This document shows, one piece after another, positions 1 to 10,704 of a stretch of DNA of 64,000 nt. This DNA is from Helicoverpa zea. Its lineage: Eukaryota; Arthropoda; Insecta; Lepidoptera; Noctuidae. The translations under genes and the position numbers were made by a program. Location: the NCBI RefSeq assembly GCF_022581195.2, contig NC_061474.1:5642001-5706000 (forward strand), in the 5' to 3' direction. The notes under the pieces are model-generated. The model was not told where the DNA came from, ran no database searches, and worked only from the letters and a program-made list of their open reading frames with translations. Within the stretch, counting starts at the first letter, position 1. Each line of letters starts with the position of its first letter.

Positions 1-104
1 GCACACATCAGTGCCTCGTTTTTAAGGTAATACTATCAATTAAACAACAGCAGTTTTAAACACAAAGAAAATAACTCAAAGATAAATACTGAGGTAATAA
101 ACTA

Positions 105-259
105 AAATATTTATTCGGTCGGTATTATATAAATATATTTAGTCGGTCTGATACCGCACAAATACCTGATCGTTATTACGTGTGTGCTTCCATTCATCTG
201 CATACTGATTTATCAATCCATATCAACTATCGGCCGACTAAAAGTTTGTAGTATGTCCG
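105..259 (-). mobile_element. MITE family 1, partial copy
   Basis: The right end reads GGCCGACTAAAAGTTTG..GTATG, the inverted end of a short repeat seen at least five more times in the window (7189, 9604, 13216, 25748 and 51806). Inside it carries the family core around 'ACCTGATCGTTATTACG' and 'CATACTGATTTAT'. The left end is degraded. No coding capacity; a non-autonomous DNA element by inference from the inverted ends. Confidence 0.6.
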
Positions 260-260
260 C

Positions 261-1874
261 ACTTGACACTTTGTAACAAGCCTAACAGTGTGTAGACACG
301 AACATTTATCACAATTCCATTTCTTATCTCAAGGTTTTTGGGACAGTTTCAGCCGAAAGTTTTTGGGAAAATTCCAAACTTGTTTACTGTTGCTAGCAAT
401 TAAAGTGTTCGTGAATTCACTTACCTTAATGGAATTGATTGTACTTAATTAAGGGTGGATATAAGTAAAGTAGGACAGATTTGACCGTGTTATCGAAAGC
501 CCAATATTTAACTCAGCAGATTTCACCAAAAATGGATACTATTTCCAACATATTTCCAAATCGTTTCCCTAACTTAGTAAAAATCAGACCAAATACTATA
601 TACTTAATTAAATACTTAATGTAGGTATTTCTCCAAATATTAGTTACATTACGACAGACGTCACGTAAATACAATTTATCAACAAGAAATAAGCAATAAA
701 TCCCAAAAATATAAACTAATACACATTGACCGTACACTACAATATTTCCCAAAGTATTGATATGACATCATACAAAATGATCCCTCACAGTATTACGAAT
801 GTCAAGAAAAATAAATTACATCAATTTCACGATATTACTCAATAAAGAAAGAAAGTATTCCTGAGCAAAATGTTCTCCATCTATTTGAACTGTAAAGGTA
901 ATATTCTCTGTAACTTTATAAAACGTTTCAAAAGATAAAAATGTTAAGTTTTCATAAAGAGCTTAGCTAGCTTAAAAAGGTTTTTTCTTAAAGTGTATTT
1001 TGTACAATGGTTTTAGATTGAACGTAATAAGAATGATATATTGTGGTTATGATTACTAACATAAGCGACCGTAAAAATAAATATGAAAGATATATTTCTT
1101 TGGGAATATGGAACAAATATTGTTGTACGCTTTTATGCTAGACTATTAAATTGATGCTACGATTGTGTACTCATTTATCTTGCGAGATTATTAAAAAAGC
1201 AGATGAATTGTAACTACTTTCGTCGATAGCAATGTGTTTCGTGTCATTAAAGTTCCCTCCAAAAATGTTTGAGCTTAGTGGGACTCCATTCGTCATCCTA
1301 GTGCATGAGTGCTGTCAATCAGGTCTGGTCAGTTTTAGCTGCTATGACACTGAAGTATGACCCTAATAATTCAGCAGTCTTTTGTTTTTCTGACCTAAAT
1401 ATATATTGATTTACGTTTTCCTCATATTGTTTTAAATGAGATAGTCAATCTACTTACTCATTTTAAGATGTCCATGTCTTCTTGCCAACTAAAAATAAGA
1501 ACCAAAAGAAGGTCTTTTTAAAATCAAAACGTTTGACTGACGGGCTAGTTTTGCTTTATATACTTGACATATTTCTTATACTCTCTATACTCTATACTAT
1601 ATACTCTATACTCTCTTATCCATTCTCAACAGCTAAGCTAAAGAATGTTTATTTCATTTTCTTTTAACTCCTCCGGGAAAAAGCCATTGTAACACGCCAT
1701 AATTTATGATCGGAATTTCATATCTCCAATAAAACGTAAATCCGTATCGGCAAATAGTAATGAGTAAATACCTCCATTTAATACAAAATACGAAGCTGAT
1801 TTTCCCCGATTTACATCAACGGGAGAATATTGCCGGCATTTTATCAAAATTCAGCAGCTTGTATCGAATACCGT
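261..1874. other. AT-rich spacer, no gene seen
   Basis: Open frames here are short (79 codons at most) with no recognisable motif. A low-complexity run of repeated TATACTC-like words lies at about 1556-1625. I see no repeat-family ends. Confidence 0.6.
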
Positions 1875-2176
1875 CACGGAGAACTAAATGACTAGCGGAG
1901 GTGCCATAACGGAAAATCTCCAAAGAAAGAAGCGCGCCAAAATGTGGATGATCGGGGGTCGAGGAACGTTAGTCTTCGCCCTTATACGCCTTCCTTGGAC
2001 CCGACAACATTTTATTATACCAAAAATCCCTGCCAACTGTCTTAAAGAACCCAAATGCCTCGTTAGTTCACTCGTAACTGATCATTTAAGTCATGTCCAC
2101 AGTACTTATTTGACCTAGAAGAAAGCGCCTGGCCTACCTGCATTATGATATCTCAGCTCATCTTTCCTTACTCCGT
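1875..2176 (+). mobile_element. MITE family 2 (about 300 bp), copy 1
   Basis: The left end CACGGAGAACTAAATGACTA followed by GCGGAGGTGCCATAACG is mirrored on the right by TTATGATATCTCAGCTCATC..CTCCGTGG. Inside is the family block with 'GCGCGCCAAAATG' and 'AAGAAAGCGCCTGGCCTACC'. Similar copies lie at 3726, 31007, 35488 and 43872. The 76-codon open frame inside is not a gene. Confidence 0.7.
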
Positions 2177-3725
2177 GGATACAGTAAATTGAAAATCAAT
2201 GTTGAAAGCAAGGGCTGGTTGTCATTTCAATGTATTGCTACTTTATATGTTGTTGCTAGGATATTGCTTGCAATGTACGGATTTGTACGGACGAAGAATG
2301 GTGCTTTAGATAGATACAATATGTTTAGGTCAAATAGTTTATGCTGTATGTAGATGTATGAATGCTGAAATTTATTTATCGTACGACCTATTTTAGGCAT
2401 GTCTGTTTTAGACAGAGGTTAAAATCTTCTTTAAATAAAAGCAGGTGCTTTCTACCAATATTTACCAGTGCTACTGTTTACTTTTCATGAAAAGAATGAC
2501 AGATACTGCAAAAAGTTTTGATGGAAAAAATCTTTTGAAATATATTCGTCAATCAATCAGTTACGAAGAATAATTCCGGAATATAATTCTCTTCGAAGTT
2601 TCGCTGCAACATCTGGCCATTCGTGCAATTGTAAACAGTCTGTCAATTTTAGTTAGAAAACCGTTTTGCATACATTTCAGTTTTCATAACGTCAGCTTAT
2701 TCCGAAATAGAATAAATACCAAATAATAGATATTAAATATTACAAAGTAAATTATATTAGGCAACGAAAACTTTCATGTGTTTTTGCTCTATATAATACG
2801 AAATTCGACTAACAATATTGCAAGTATTTAATTAAATTAACTTATCAAAACTTACACTCAATTTTTCAACTCTTGAAACACGTCATTATCATATTTTAAC
2901 TTGCAAAGAAATAATTTTAATAAACACCTCACATAAAACTTTACTAGAACTTCTAACTTTCAACACAAAACTGTTTCAATATACTCTGTAAGTCGAAACG
3001 TAACAAAAACGTGTGCAATTTTCAGTACAGACAGATACCTTGCAAAAGTCGAGCTTTGAAACATGTATTACCTACTCTTATTTCAGTGGAGCCTGAAAGA
3101 AAAAGCGATGGTACTGAAAAGGTATTCCTCAGTAATTGAACTGGCTTAGGAAGGAAGACTTAATTAAATCTCGCATGCACCCAATACGGGGTGCATTCTA
3201 TTAAAATTTGCTTTAATCTTACAAGCTCGGTTCAGTTTGCAGCGTTTTTTATAGAAAGGTATGTTGAATAAACTGTGTTTTTGAGATGTATATACGTTTG
3301 ACTACTATTCAAATACATCAATTATCCAATTGAATTCCTATCGAATATAAAATTGTTTTGATAAAATTCGGCATTTGAATGATTATTACACAAAAATCTT
3401 TTTTTTTTTTTTTTGTAAAACATGAAACAGCAATGGTATATTAAGAAGCTAAGTTGCTCTGACTTTTTAACCTGATGTATTTTGTAATGCCTCATTTAGT
3501 AGATAGATAGCCATTTTTTATTTGTAAAAAATAGCAAAAAGTATTTTTTTCTGATGTTACAAATAATAAAAAATCTGAAGTACATTCTTGCAACCTGCCA
3601 ATCCAATAGAATCAGCTGTGTACCGTATACCAGCCAAAACGTAGAAACGTGATACAACTGGACCGTTACACAATACCTGCCAACTGGAGCTTTATAACAT
3701 TATTGGCAAACTTTGTCGGAAGAAC
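2177..3725. other. AT-rich spacer, no gene seen
   Basis: No open frame with protein-like composition and no recognisable repeat end. A run of 17 or so T residues sits near 3398-3414. Confidence 0.6.
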
Positions 3726-4066
3726 CCTCAGAGGAAAGAAAGAGCGGAGATGCCACAACGTCGGTAGGTCAGACGCTTTCTTGTAGGTGAAAACGATCAC
3801 TTACTAAAACTAACGAGACGGTCGGGTTCCTTCAGACATCCATTTATCAAAGATTGGTGTTGATTGATTGATGATTTGTTTTTTTTTTTTTAATTAGGTG
3901 AGTGAGATCTAAAAAAGGTGCAACGTGTTCAAAGTGGTGGTTCAAAGTGGGCGTATGAGCTATGTAGCTTCTAATGTTCCTAGTCCCCCGAACATTCGCA
4001 TGTTGACGCGCTACTTTCTTAGAAGATTTTGCTTTATGCCATCTCCACTAGTTTGGTTCTCCATGG
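3726..4066 (-). mobile_element. MITE family 2, copy 2 (inverted)
   Basis: Begins CCTCAGAGGAAAGAAAGAGC with GGAGATGCCACAACG, and ends TTATGCCATCTCCACTAG..TTCTCCATGG. This is the reverse orientation of the copy at 31007. The interior has the T-rich stretch and the 'CGCATGTTGACGCGCTACTT' segment corresponding to the family's GCGCGCCAAAATG block. The 94-codon open frame at 3925-4209 overlaps its right half and is not a credible gene. Confidence 0.65.
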
Positions 4067-4511
4067 AAGCGCTCCACATGGTAAAATGTTTGCTACAAAT
4101 CATTGCGGTTGTGGCGTGGGCCACGTGTGGCTGTGGCGTGATGTCGCGTATGCAATATTATAAGCATGATTTTAGGAGATGCTGTGAGGTTTTTGAATGT
4201 CAGTATTGAGAAAAAGAGATGTTGTAAGAGAGATGTGTTGTAATTTTTGTTTAACTTTAACTTTGTCGTACTAGATATTATGTAAATGCAAAATGATTAT
4301 TCTTCTCCATAATGTTTCCATAGTCATTTGAATGAACGAGTTAATTTTTAAAAACTTTTTGATAGACTATTACCATACTTCAAAAAGAACGAGAACGAAC
4401 TTAGGTTGACATTGACGGAGACCAGTTTTCGAAGTATATTACTACGTCACACCTTTACTCCATCGTTCAAAGAATAATACCCATATTAGGTACATAGGTG
4501 TAATAGGTAAT

Positions 4512-4700
4512 ACATAATATTTTTCCTAACAAAATAAATCTCATGTAATAAGCTAAAAGCCACGTCATACACTAGCATGTCCACTGGCTTCACCTTTATT
4601 ACTTGCCCAGGGTTAAGCTCCCTGATATCTCCGCGCTACCGCACTCACTGTATGAAGAATTTATTTTACGAGACTTGCTACGTCATTTTCTTGATATAAA
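4512..4700 (+). repeat. Direct repeat, left copy (about 190 bp)
   Basis: The segment from 'TTTTTCCTAACAAAATAAATC' through 'CCACGTCATACACTAGCATG', 'GCCCAGGGTTAAGCTCCCTG' and 'ACGTCATTTTCTTGATATAA' recurs at about 5098-5285 in the same orientation with about a dozen differences. The copies are about 585 bp apart. Confidence 0.8.
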
Positions 4701-4895
4701 CATATGGGTTTTCTTAATCTTAGTTTTTGTCCTACTAGAATATATTCTCTAGTAATAAACCCTAAAGACTTCAAAACTACAAAACTAATTTGAAAAATTC
4801 TTTCACTGTTCGAAAGCCACCCTATTCCCGAGTAACAATATGGGCTATATTTTATTCGGGTACCCCTGGGACGCGGGTGAAACCGCGGGATAGGA
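4700..4895 (+). repeat. Common interspersed repeat fragment (CGCGGG type)
   Basis: Contains 'ATTCCCGAGTAACAATATGG', 'GCTATATTTTATTCGGGTAC' and 'GACGCGGGTGAAACCGCGGG', the core of a short repeat very common in Lepidoptera. Related fragments lie at 12044, 52195 and 55050. The 93-codon reverse frame across it is a by-product. Confidence 0.5.
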
Positions 4896-4965
4896 TTATT
4901 ATACAGAGCATAATGTAAACTGACCAATCCTGTGCATATCAAATCCTACCCTTTTGAAACATTGG

Positions 4966-5057
4966 ATTTATTTCCTTTTCATTTTTACCTAAACTACGTG
5001 AACAATGTCATATTTATTTCCTTTTCTTTTTTACCTAAACTACGTGAACAATGTCAT
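4966..5057 (+). repeat. 46-bp tandem duplication
   Basis: Two adjacent units start 'ATTTATTTCCTTTTC' and continue 'TTACCTAAACTACGTGAAC' to 'AATGTCAT'; period 46 bp, with one or two differences. It lies between the two 190-bp direct repeat copies. Confidence 0.85.
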
Positions 5058-5097
5058 ATTTCAAAAAATAACACCTGCCATCTTTACCTGTCATAAT

Positions 5098-5285
5098 AAT
5101 GTTTCCTAACAACATAAATCTCATATAAATAATAAGCTAAAAGCCACGTCATAGACTAGCATGTCCACTGGCTTCACCTTTATTACTTGCCCAGGGTTAA
5201 GCTCCCTGATATCTCCCGCCCTACCACACTCACTGTATGAAGAATTTACTTTACGAGACTTGCTACGTCATTTTCTTGATATAAA
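5098..5285 (+). repeat. Direct repeat, right copy (about 190 bp)
   Basis: Second copy of the segment at 4512-4700. It has a small insertion near 'ATATAAATAATAAGC' and CCCGCCCTACCACAC in place of CCGCGCTACCGCAC. Confidence 0.8.
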
Positions 5286-5289
5286 GAGA

Positions 5290-5950
5290 TCTTTTTTGTA
5301 AGAAATATCTTTACTTGGATTTTTTGCCGATGTGTTATTTTCTTTCTGTGATAAATATTGGTGGTTAGTACCTACTAAAAAAAATATATATCGGTACCCG
5401 GGACCGATATCTGTGTTCTCTATTATTTTTTAGAAAATGTTAGAAAATGAATAAATGGGTAGTTAATAAAATAATGTGAATAACGGTGACAATTTTACGA
5501 CAAAAAGATTGGTTTTACTGACAACTATTTACCTATTTTTTGGTTACATAAAGTAAGAAATACATTGCGATTCACAGTTTTTCAGCAAATATAGATTATA
5601 GCAATATACTTTTTTGTATCAAAATATCCTTATCTTTATAAAAATAAGTATTTTATTTATAAAAAGCCTAATATAAAAATATTTTTTACAACCTGTTATA
5701 CCTACTCACGTGATGGTGAACGTGAGATAACATCAGTCATAAAAAAGTTATATACAAGTAGCTATCGACAGGTAATCTTATTTATTCCGCTTAGTACGCG
5801 ATATTTTTTTAGTATCATAAATATAGCTGCTGCCTACGACTTTAGCTAAAAGTATGTGAAACATGTTGATTTTAATAAACTCTTCGATTTAACATGTTAC
5901 ATATGAAACTGTAAAACTGACTAAACTTAACAAATTAGAACTATAGATAT
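5290..5950. other. AT-rich spacer, no gene seen
   Basis: Very AT-rich; no open frame of note and no repeat end recognised. Confidence 0.55.
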
Positions 5951-5952
5951 AA

Positions 5953-6208
5953 TTGTGACGCAATGGTCACCAAGCCGGACTGCCGAATCTGAGGTCCCAG
6001 GTTCGATTCCCGGTTCGGTCGACATTTGTGTGATGAGCATGCTTGTTGGCCGTGGTCTGGGTGTTATAATATGTATTTATAAATATGTATATGAATAGCT
6101 ATATGTAGTTTATCAGTTGTGTTAGCACCCATAACACAAGTTAATTAATAACTTACCATGGGGCTAACCAACCGTGTGTGAAAAAGTGTTATTTATTTAT
6201 TTATTTAT
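5953..6208 (+). mobile_element. tRNA-derived SINE (family C)
   Basis: The head 'CACCAAGCCGGACTGCCG' with a downstream pol III B-box-like GGTTCGATTCC near 6000 is followed by the unrelated body 'GACATTTGTGTGATGAGCAT' and a tail of TTTATT repeats at about 6188-6208. This is the usual layout of a tRNA-derived SINE in sense orientation. I could not find a clean target-site duplication. Not a functional tRNA gene: no complete cloverleaf with a paired acceptor stem. Confidence 0.65.
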
Positions 6209-6334
6209 TGTGGTTTTAAAATCATTTAATTGAACATGGTATTTGGCACGGTAGGTACTTCATTGACGAGATAACTTTCTTACAAATCGTCATATTCCAC
6301 CTAAGCCGAGCGTGTAAGTTAGCAATATTTTCTT

Positions 6335-6455
6335 TGAAGAGGTTTCTTTGCAAAATTATGATATAAGGAGATCAGATAGCTGCACAGGACATATTTACAG
6401 AGTAAAAGCATTTGAGAAGACCCAGGTGCAGTCACTATTCCTTCACTGTCTTTTG
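6335..6455 (-). mobile_element. SINE-B, degenerate fragment
   Basis: 'AAGGAGATCAGATAGCTGCA', 'CAGGTGCAGTCACTATTCCT' and 'TCACTGTC' match, with many changes, the minus-strand body of SINE-B (complete copy at 16964). The 81-codon frame at 6348-6593 starts inside it and is not a gene. Confidence 0.6.
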
Positions 6456-6599
6456 CTACGTAAAATAGTATACTTCATAAACATACCTAATAATTATAAT
6501 AACACGTACAAAACCAATTACACCACACTTCCTAATACAGGATCAAACATATCGCCGAAGAATTTATTTCAATACCTTTTCTCGTTCCTTTGACTCAAA

Positions 6600-7188
6600 T
6601 GAATGTGGTCCATTCGTTTCGTTCTGTCACCGGTCAGTGTTAATAATGTCCGCGTTTATATACCCAGTGATGTAGGGGACTGGTGGCCTTATTCAAGTGT
6701 GGCTTTTGTTTTGTCCTTTTTTTTGGTGGGCGTAGTTTGGTGTGTTAATACCCTAATGTAGTGTTATTGGGTTGTGAAGTCAGATGGTCGAGCATTTGAT
6801 GGTGATTTAATAATGTAGAATTAACGTTTTATATTTTGATTTTCATAGGTAAATAAAAAATGTTTTACTATTTCAGATTTTATGTAATGATTACTGTTTT
6901 ATTTTTCTTTTTTATTTATATAACTATTTACGAATAAACATAAAAATGAATGGTAACAGCTGCAGTACTAACAATTAAAAAGTCAAATTTTAACTAAAAA
7001 CAGTTATCGTAAACAAACTGCCAAGCGATAACCATAAACAAACTTTTACTGACATTTTCAAAGTCAACAAAACAAATGAAATTTCGCAAATAAATAACAC
7101 TGTAAAATTAGCGACATAAAAGTGACAAACAAAATAACTAATTTTCAACGAATTTGATATTTAAACTCTTATAAATAAAATTTAACAG
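6600..7188. other. AT-rich spacer, no gene seen
   Basis: No protein-like frame or repeat terminus seen. Confidence 0.5.
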
Positions 7189-7321
7189 CACACTGCAGAC
7201 TAAACAGTTTCCCGAAAAAAATCACCGACAAAATATCTGATCGTTGTTATGTGCGTACCACCATTCATCTTCATACTGATTTATGAGCCCGACTATCGGC
7301 CGACTAAAAGTTGGCAGTGTG
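7189..7321 (-). mobile_element. MITE family 1, short copy
   Basis: Ends are CACACTGCAGACTAAACAGT and, inverted, GGCCGACTAAAAGTTGGCAG..TGTG; 133 bp. The right terminus overlaps the target-site duplication of the small RTE insertion that follows, so the RTE landed at the very end of this MITE. Confidence 0.75.
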
Positions 7322-7326
7322 TGGAT

Positions 7327-7524
7327 CATCATCATCATCATCATCATCTCAGCCATAGGACGTCCACTGCTGAACATAGGCCTCCCCCTTTGATCTCCAC
7401 AGATACCTGTTGGAAGCGACAAGCGACGACCACCTCGTTGGTGGTCGTCTGTCCACCAACGAGGTGGACAGACGACCTTATAAAGGTCGCCGGAAGACGC
7501 TGGATGCAGGTCGCTTCCAACAGG
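7327..7524. mobile_element. RTE LINE insertion with inverted 5' half
   Basis: The 10-bp duplication GTGTGTGGAT flanks the insert exactly (7317-7326 and 7525-7534). The left half, 7327-7420, is the RTE 3' end in minus-strand sense: (ATC)n, then 'AGCCATAGGACGTCCACTGC' to 'TGTTGGAAGCGAC', matching 50471-50562. The right half, about 7452-7524, holds the adjoining RTE sequence in plus-strand sense (GTCCACCAACGAGGTGG to CGCTTCCAACAG), matching the complement of 50545-50615. The 30 bp between them (7421-7451) contain further short inverted copies of CCACCTCGTTGG. The two open frames here encode only repeat-derived His or Met runs. Confidence 0.85.
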
Positions 7525-7849
7525 GTGTGTGGATACTCTTAATTAAATTGTATGTGTTCCACTATTTGCAGAATTGTTTAATTTAGCGGTTAAACGTTTA
7601 ATTTACTTATAATGCAATGAAAAGGGGTTTCTTCGAATTACAGGCCTTTGAGTTAATTTAACGTTTTCGCGGAAAGCTTAAACTACAGACCAGTTGCTGT
7701 ATCATATCATATGCTTTTCCTTGGCAAATGGCCAAAGTTATGATTAGTTTATTTTTCAACTTTGAATTTGATGACAATATTTAATGAGAAATCTGTCAAT
7801 TTGGCAGTAAAATAATTAGCATAGCTTGTTTTAGCCCCAGCACAAGGAA

Positions 7850-8048
7850 AGTTATAGGTTTTCTATGTATAAAAGTATGTCTTCGACACTGTAGCTCCTT
7901 AATGGATAAATCGATTTGGATGCAGTTATTTGACACCCACTTTAAATAACATCGATGAAGAAAGATTAACCGCTTGTATATCGCTAATTATAGAACAATA
8001 GAAAATCAATCGTATCTCGCATATATCTGCGCTCCGTGTATACAACGG
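7850..8048 (+). repeat. Common interspersed repeat fragment
   Basis: 'ACTGTAGCTCCTTAATGGAT' and 'AAATCGATTTGGATGCAGTT' are typical of a widespread lepidopteran repeat. The distal part (7985-8045) is the reverse complement of segments at 30478-30545 and 33608-33662 that share 'GATTTTCTATTGTT'. Confidence 0.55.
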
Positions 8049-8122
8049 GTTAAACACAATAGGTAACATAATAATTATAACTGATATTTACATAATTACA
8101 ATTTAACAATACAGGTAGAAGG

Positions 8123-8215
8123 AGTCGATCCTTGTAAAGCACTGGTACTCAGCTACATCCGGTTAGACTGGAAGCCGACGCCAACGAAGTTGGGAAAAAG
8201 GCTCGGAGGATGATG
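8123..8215 (+). mobile_element. RTE-B tail, 5'-truncated copy
   Basis: A 93-bp insert lies between perfect 10-bp duplications AGGTAGAAGG (8113-8122 and 8216-8225). It runs from 'TTGTAAAGCACTGGTACTCA' through 'GACTGGAAGCCGACGCCAAC' to a (GAT) tail 'GGAGGATGATG'. The same family occurs inverted at 27118, 43443 and 62002. Variable 5' truncation with a fixed (GAT)n 3' end is LINE-like behaviour. Confidence 0.85.
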
Positions 8216-8225
8216 AGGTAGAAGG

Positions 8226-8912
8226 TCAGGTACCAACACTTAGATACCGAATATATATTGTAACAACAAGGTAATTGTTTTACTTACCTAATTATTACTA
8301 CGTCAAGGTCATGAAATGTCAATAGTTGAGGCACTATGAAGTAGAAAGATAAAAGCAAATTAATTAGTACTGGCTTTGAAAGAAAAGCTAATTAAGTTTA
8401 TGAATAAATAAGCAACCCATTTAAGACTTTAATACCTAGATTTAGCTACGAAAACTTCAGGCTTTCGATCGTTTGAAAGTGAGAGAGTAGGAACAATTCA
8501 GAATTAAGCATTTTACTGTTAAGTGAGTCATCATCTGCCTAACGTTTTCCCTCCAACTATTCGACCCCTTGGTCGACCATCCACGATCCGACAGCGCAAA
8601 GCGTTGCTGAACCTTATGATCTAGCTGTTTAATGAGTACCTACCTAAGTAGTAGTTAAATTAAAAGTGGAGTATGGTATTGCTAAAAGAAACTTCAATCA
8701 CATAGGTGTGTGAGAACACAAAGGGCAAAAAATATTAGAGAAAACCACAGTCCGGAATCCAGGCCATAATAAACTAAAAACACATTTCGTTTGACATGAA
8801 ACTCGGATACGAAAATCCAATTGCAATCCTCTCGCACACCAATCTCATAAAAATATTTTCACAAAAATATACCTCGGAAAACAATTACACTTAAAAGCTT
8901 GCAGTCCATTCC
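8226..8912. other. Spacer with one minor repeat fragment
   Basis: 'CGACCATCCACGATCCGACA' with 'GCGTTGCTGAACC' at about 8572-8616 resembles 'CACCCATCCACGAACCGACA' at 16336-16374, a short common repeat. Nothing else recognised. Confidence 0.5.
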
Positions 8913-8999
8913 GTGGAACAACCAACATTATTTTGTGAAATAACCAACATTATTTTGTGAAATAACCGTCGTATTTTGCGAAATAACTGGTCGTATTTT
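8913..8999 (+). repeat. 22-bp tandem repeat, four units
   Basis: Units: GTGGAACAACCAACATTATT.., GTGAAATAACCAACATTATT.., GTGAAATAACCGTCGTATTT and GCGAAATAACTGGTCGTATT... Units 1-2 share CCAACATTATTTT and units 3-4 share GTCGTATTTT, so the array has two sub-types. Confidence 0.85.
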
Positions 9000-9603
9000 C
9001 TGTTGTAACCCGTTATTGGCAAAGCTGGTTGGTACAACGTATCCTAGTGAAGTTACTCGTAGTGGGCAATCGGGTGATTAGTTTTAAACAGTAAAAATGG
9101 CTACCTCCCAGTCTTCAGGGATTTAGGAAGAAAAATATAGAACATTAACTGCTGCTCAAAAATTGCTGAGGTCTTTTATTTAATTTTGGACCTTATATTT
9201 CGAAACATATAGTGCAAATAAGGGTGTAACGTTATCCAAAGATAAAATAATCTGTAAGTACAATTTATAGATTACTTGATGCTTCTTTATCCCAATTCCT
9301 GTGTCTCAGTCATGTACCGGGAGAACTATTATCTGTACCCATATTAAAAAAGGTTTATGTCTCGTCTTACCCTCTAAGCTGTCTACGGTTAGTACGGAAA
9401 GCGACCCGACAAGACACGTGTTCCCATCAGTACAACGCTACAAAAGAAAATATGAATAACAAAATTGTATTACACAAAAAACAAAAACAAAACAATGACG
9501 AATCAGATTGAGTGACAGAAGTTTTTTAATCCCTTTTTCCGTGGCTTTGTCATGCGACAATTGTTAGAAAAATTCCACGACCAAGAACACTTTGGCCTCC
9601 GTG
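9000..9603. other. Spacer, no gene seen
   Basis: AT-rich with no open frame of note and no recognised repeat terminus. Confidence 0.5.
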
Positions 9604-10122
9604 CACACTGAAGACTTTTAGTCGGCCGATATTTTGTTTGGTCTTACAAATAAGTATGGAGATAAATGGTAGTTCGCACATTACAAAGATCAGGTATTTA
9701 TCCTGTATCAGACCGGCTGAAAACTTTGATTTGAATGAAAACATTCCTTTAAAAATATGTTGCCAACCATCGGGTCCAAAAAAAAGTCGTGGTGGCCCAG
9801 TGGGTAAAGAACAAACCTCTCGAGTATGAGGGCGTGGGTTCGATTCCAGGTCAGGCAAGTACCAATGCAACTTTTTTAAGTTTGTATGTACTTTCTAAGT
9901 ATATCTTGGACACCAACGGCTGATAAAAAGGTGAAGGAAAACATCTTGAGGAAACCTGGACTACATAGTCTGAAATCACCAACCCGCATTGAGCAAGCGT
10001 GGTGATTAATGCTTAATCCTTCTCCATGTGAGAGGAGGCCTGTGCCCAGCAGTGGGACGATAAAAAGGCTGTAACAGCAACCATCGGGTCAGTTGACGGC
10101 CTACTGTTTAGTTTTCAGTATG
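9604..10122 (+). mobile_element. MITE family 1 split by SINE-A
   Basis: Left end CACACTGAAGACTTTTAGTC at 9604; right end, inverted, GGCCTACTGTTTAGTTTTCA..GTATG at 10098-10122. The interior 'GATCAGGTATTTATCCTGTA' and 'GAAAACTTTGATTTGAATGA' match the intact copy at 25748. Without the SINE and its extra target copy the MITE would be about 205 bp, similar to that copy. Confidence 0.8.
9777..10077 (+). mobile_element. Full-length tRNA-derived SINE (family A)
   Basis: Flanked by perfect 13-bp duplications CAACCATCGGGTC (9764-9776 and 10078-10090). The head GTCGTGGTGGCCCAGTGGGT carries an A-box-like motif and GGGTTCGATTCC a B-box. The body runs through 'CTTGAGGAAACCTGGACTAC' and 'GTGGTGATTAATGCTTAATC' to the 3' end 'TAAAAAGGCTGTAACAG'. 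A second full copy, inverted, lies at 29179 and a truncated one at 21697. Probably mobilised by a LINE in trans; the partner is not evident from this tail. Confidence 0.9.
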
Positions 10123-10700
10123 CGGGTATTCTTGAAGTTTTCCACAATCGTCACTGATTACCTGATTGTTATTTTCCTTTTTACACGTTTCTGTAATCCT
10201 TTTTAATGGTTCGTGGAACAGCAATTGGTGAATACAAAAATAGTGAATTTATTTGTATTCCATTTACACTTAGGTATGACAGTTCATTTTGTGTCTTTCT
10301 TCACAATCAACATCAGTCCATTGTTGACAAACAATGTATTTAAAAGTATAATAGGAACTGAATTTTGTAAACGTGACAGTAGCTCCGGCTGTCTTGCTTT
10401 CACGTGAAAACTACTGAATTAATTTTACTTAAATTCGGTACACAAATAGTTCAGGGCCTGATAAAAGACGTGGAGCTATTTTTGTCATGGTGTAGTAAGT
10501 AGTTCCCTCGCTCGGGAATAAAACCTCCGTGAACAGATAAATAACAGAAATTTATCGGTATTTAATTCTTATATCTGAATCTAAACGTATTTTGACTTTA
10601 AGCACAGAACTAATAAACCTTCAATACGTCTCTATTCCCACTGACTTCTATAACCCAAGTATGACATCACGATAAGTACCAATTAGCAACAATTAACATT
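10123..10700. other. Spacer, no gene seen
   Basis: Holds short frames without motif and a fragment 'AGTTCCCTCGCTCGGGA' near 10502-10518. Nothing else recognised. Confidence 0.5.
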
Positions 10701-10704
10701 ATCT

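Noticed and set aside
7222..7542. Two frames with runs of His or Met
   Set aside because: They read through the (ATC)n tail of an RTE insertion; the runs come from the trinucleotide repeat.
8913..8999. CRISPR-like spaced repeats
   Set aside because: Units are directly adjacent with no spacers, in a eukaryotic genome; an ordinary tandem repeat.
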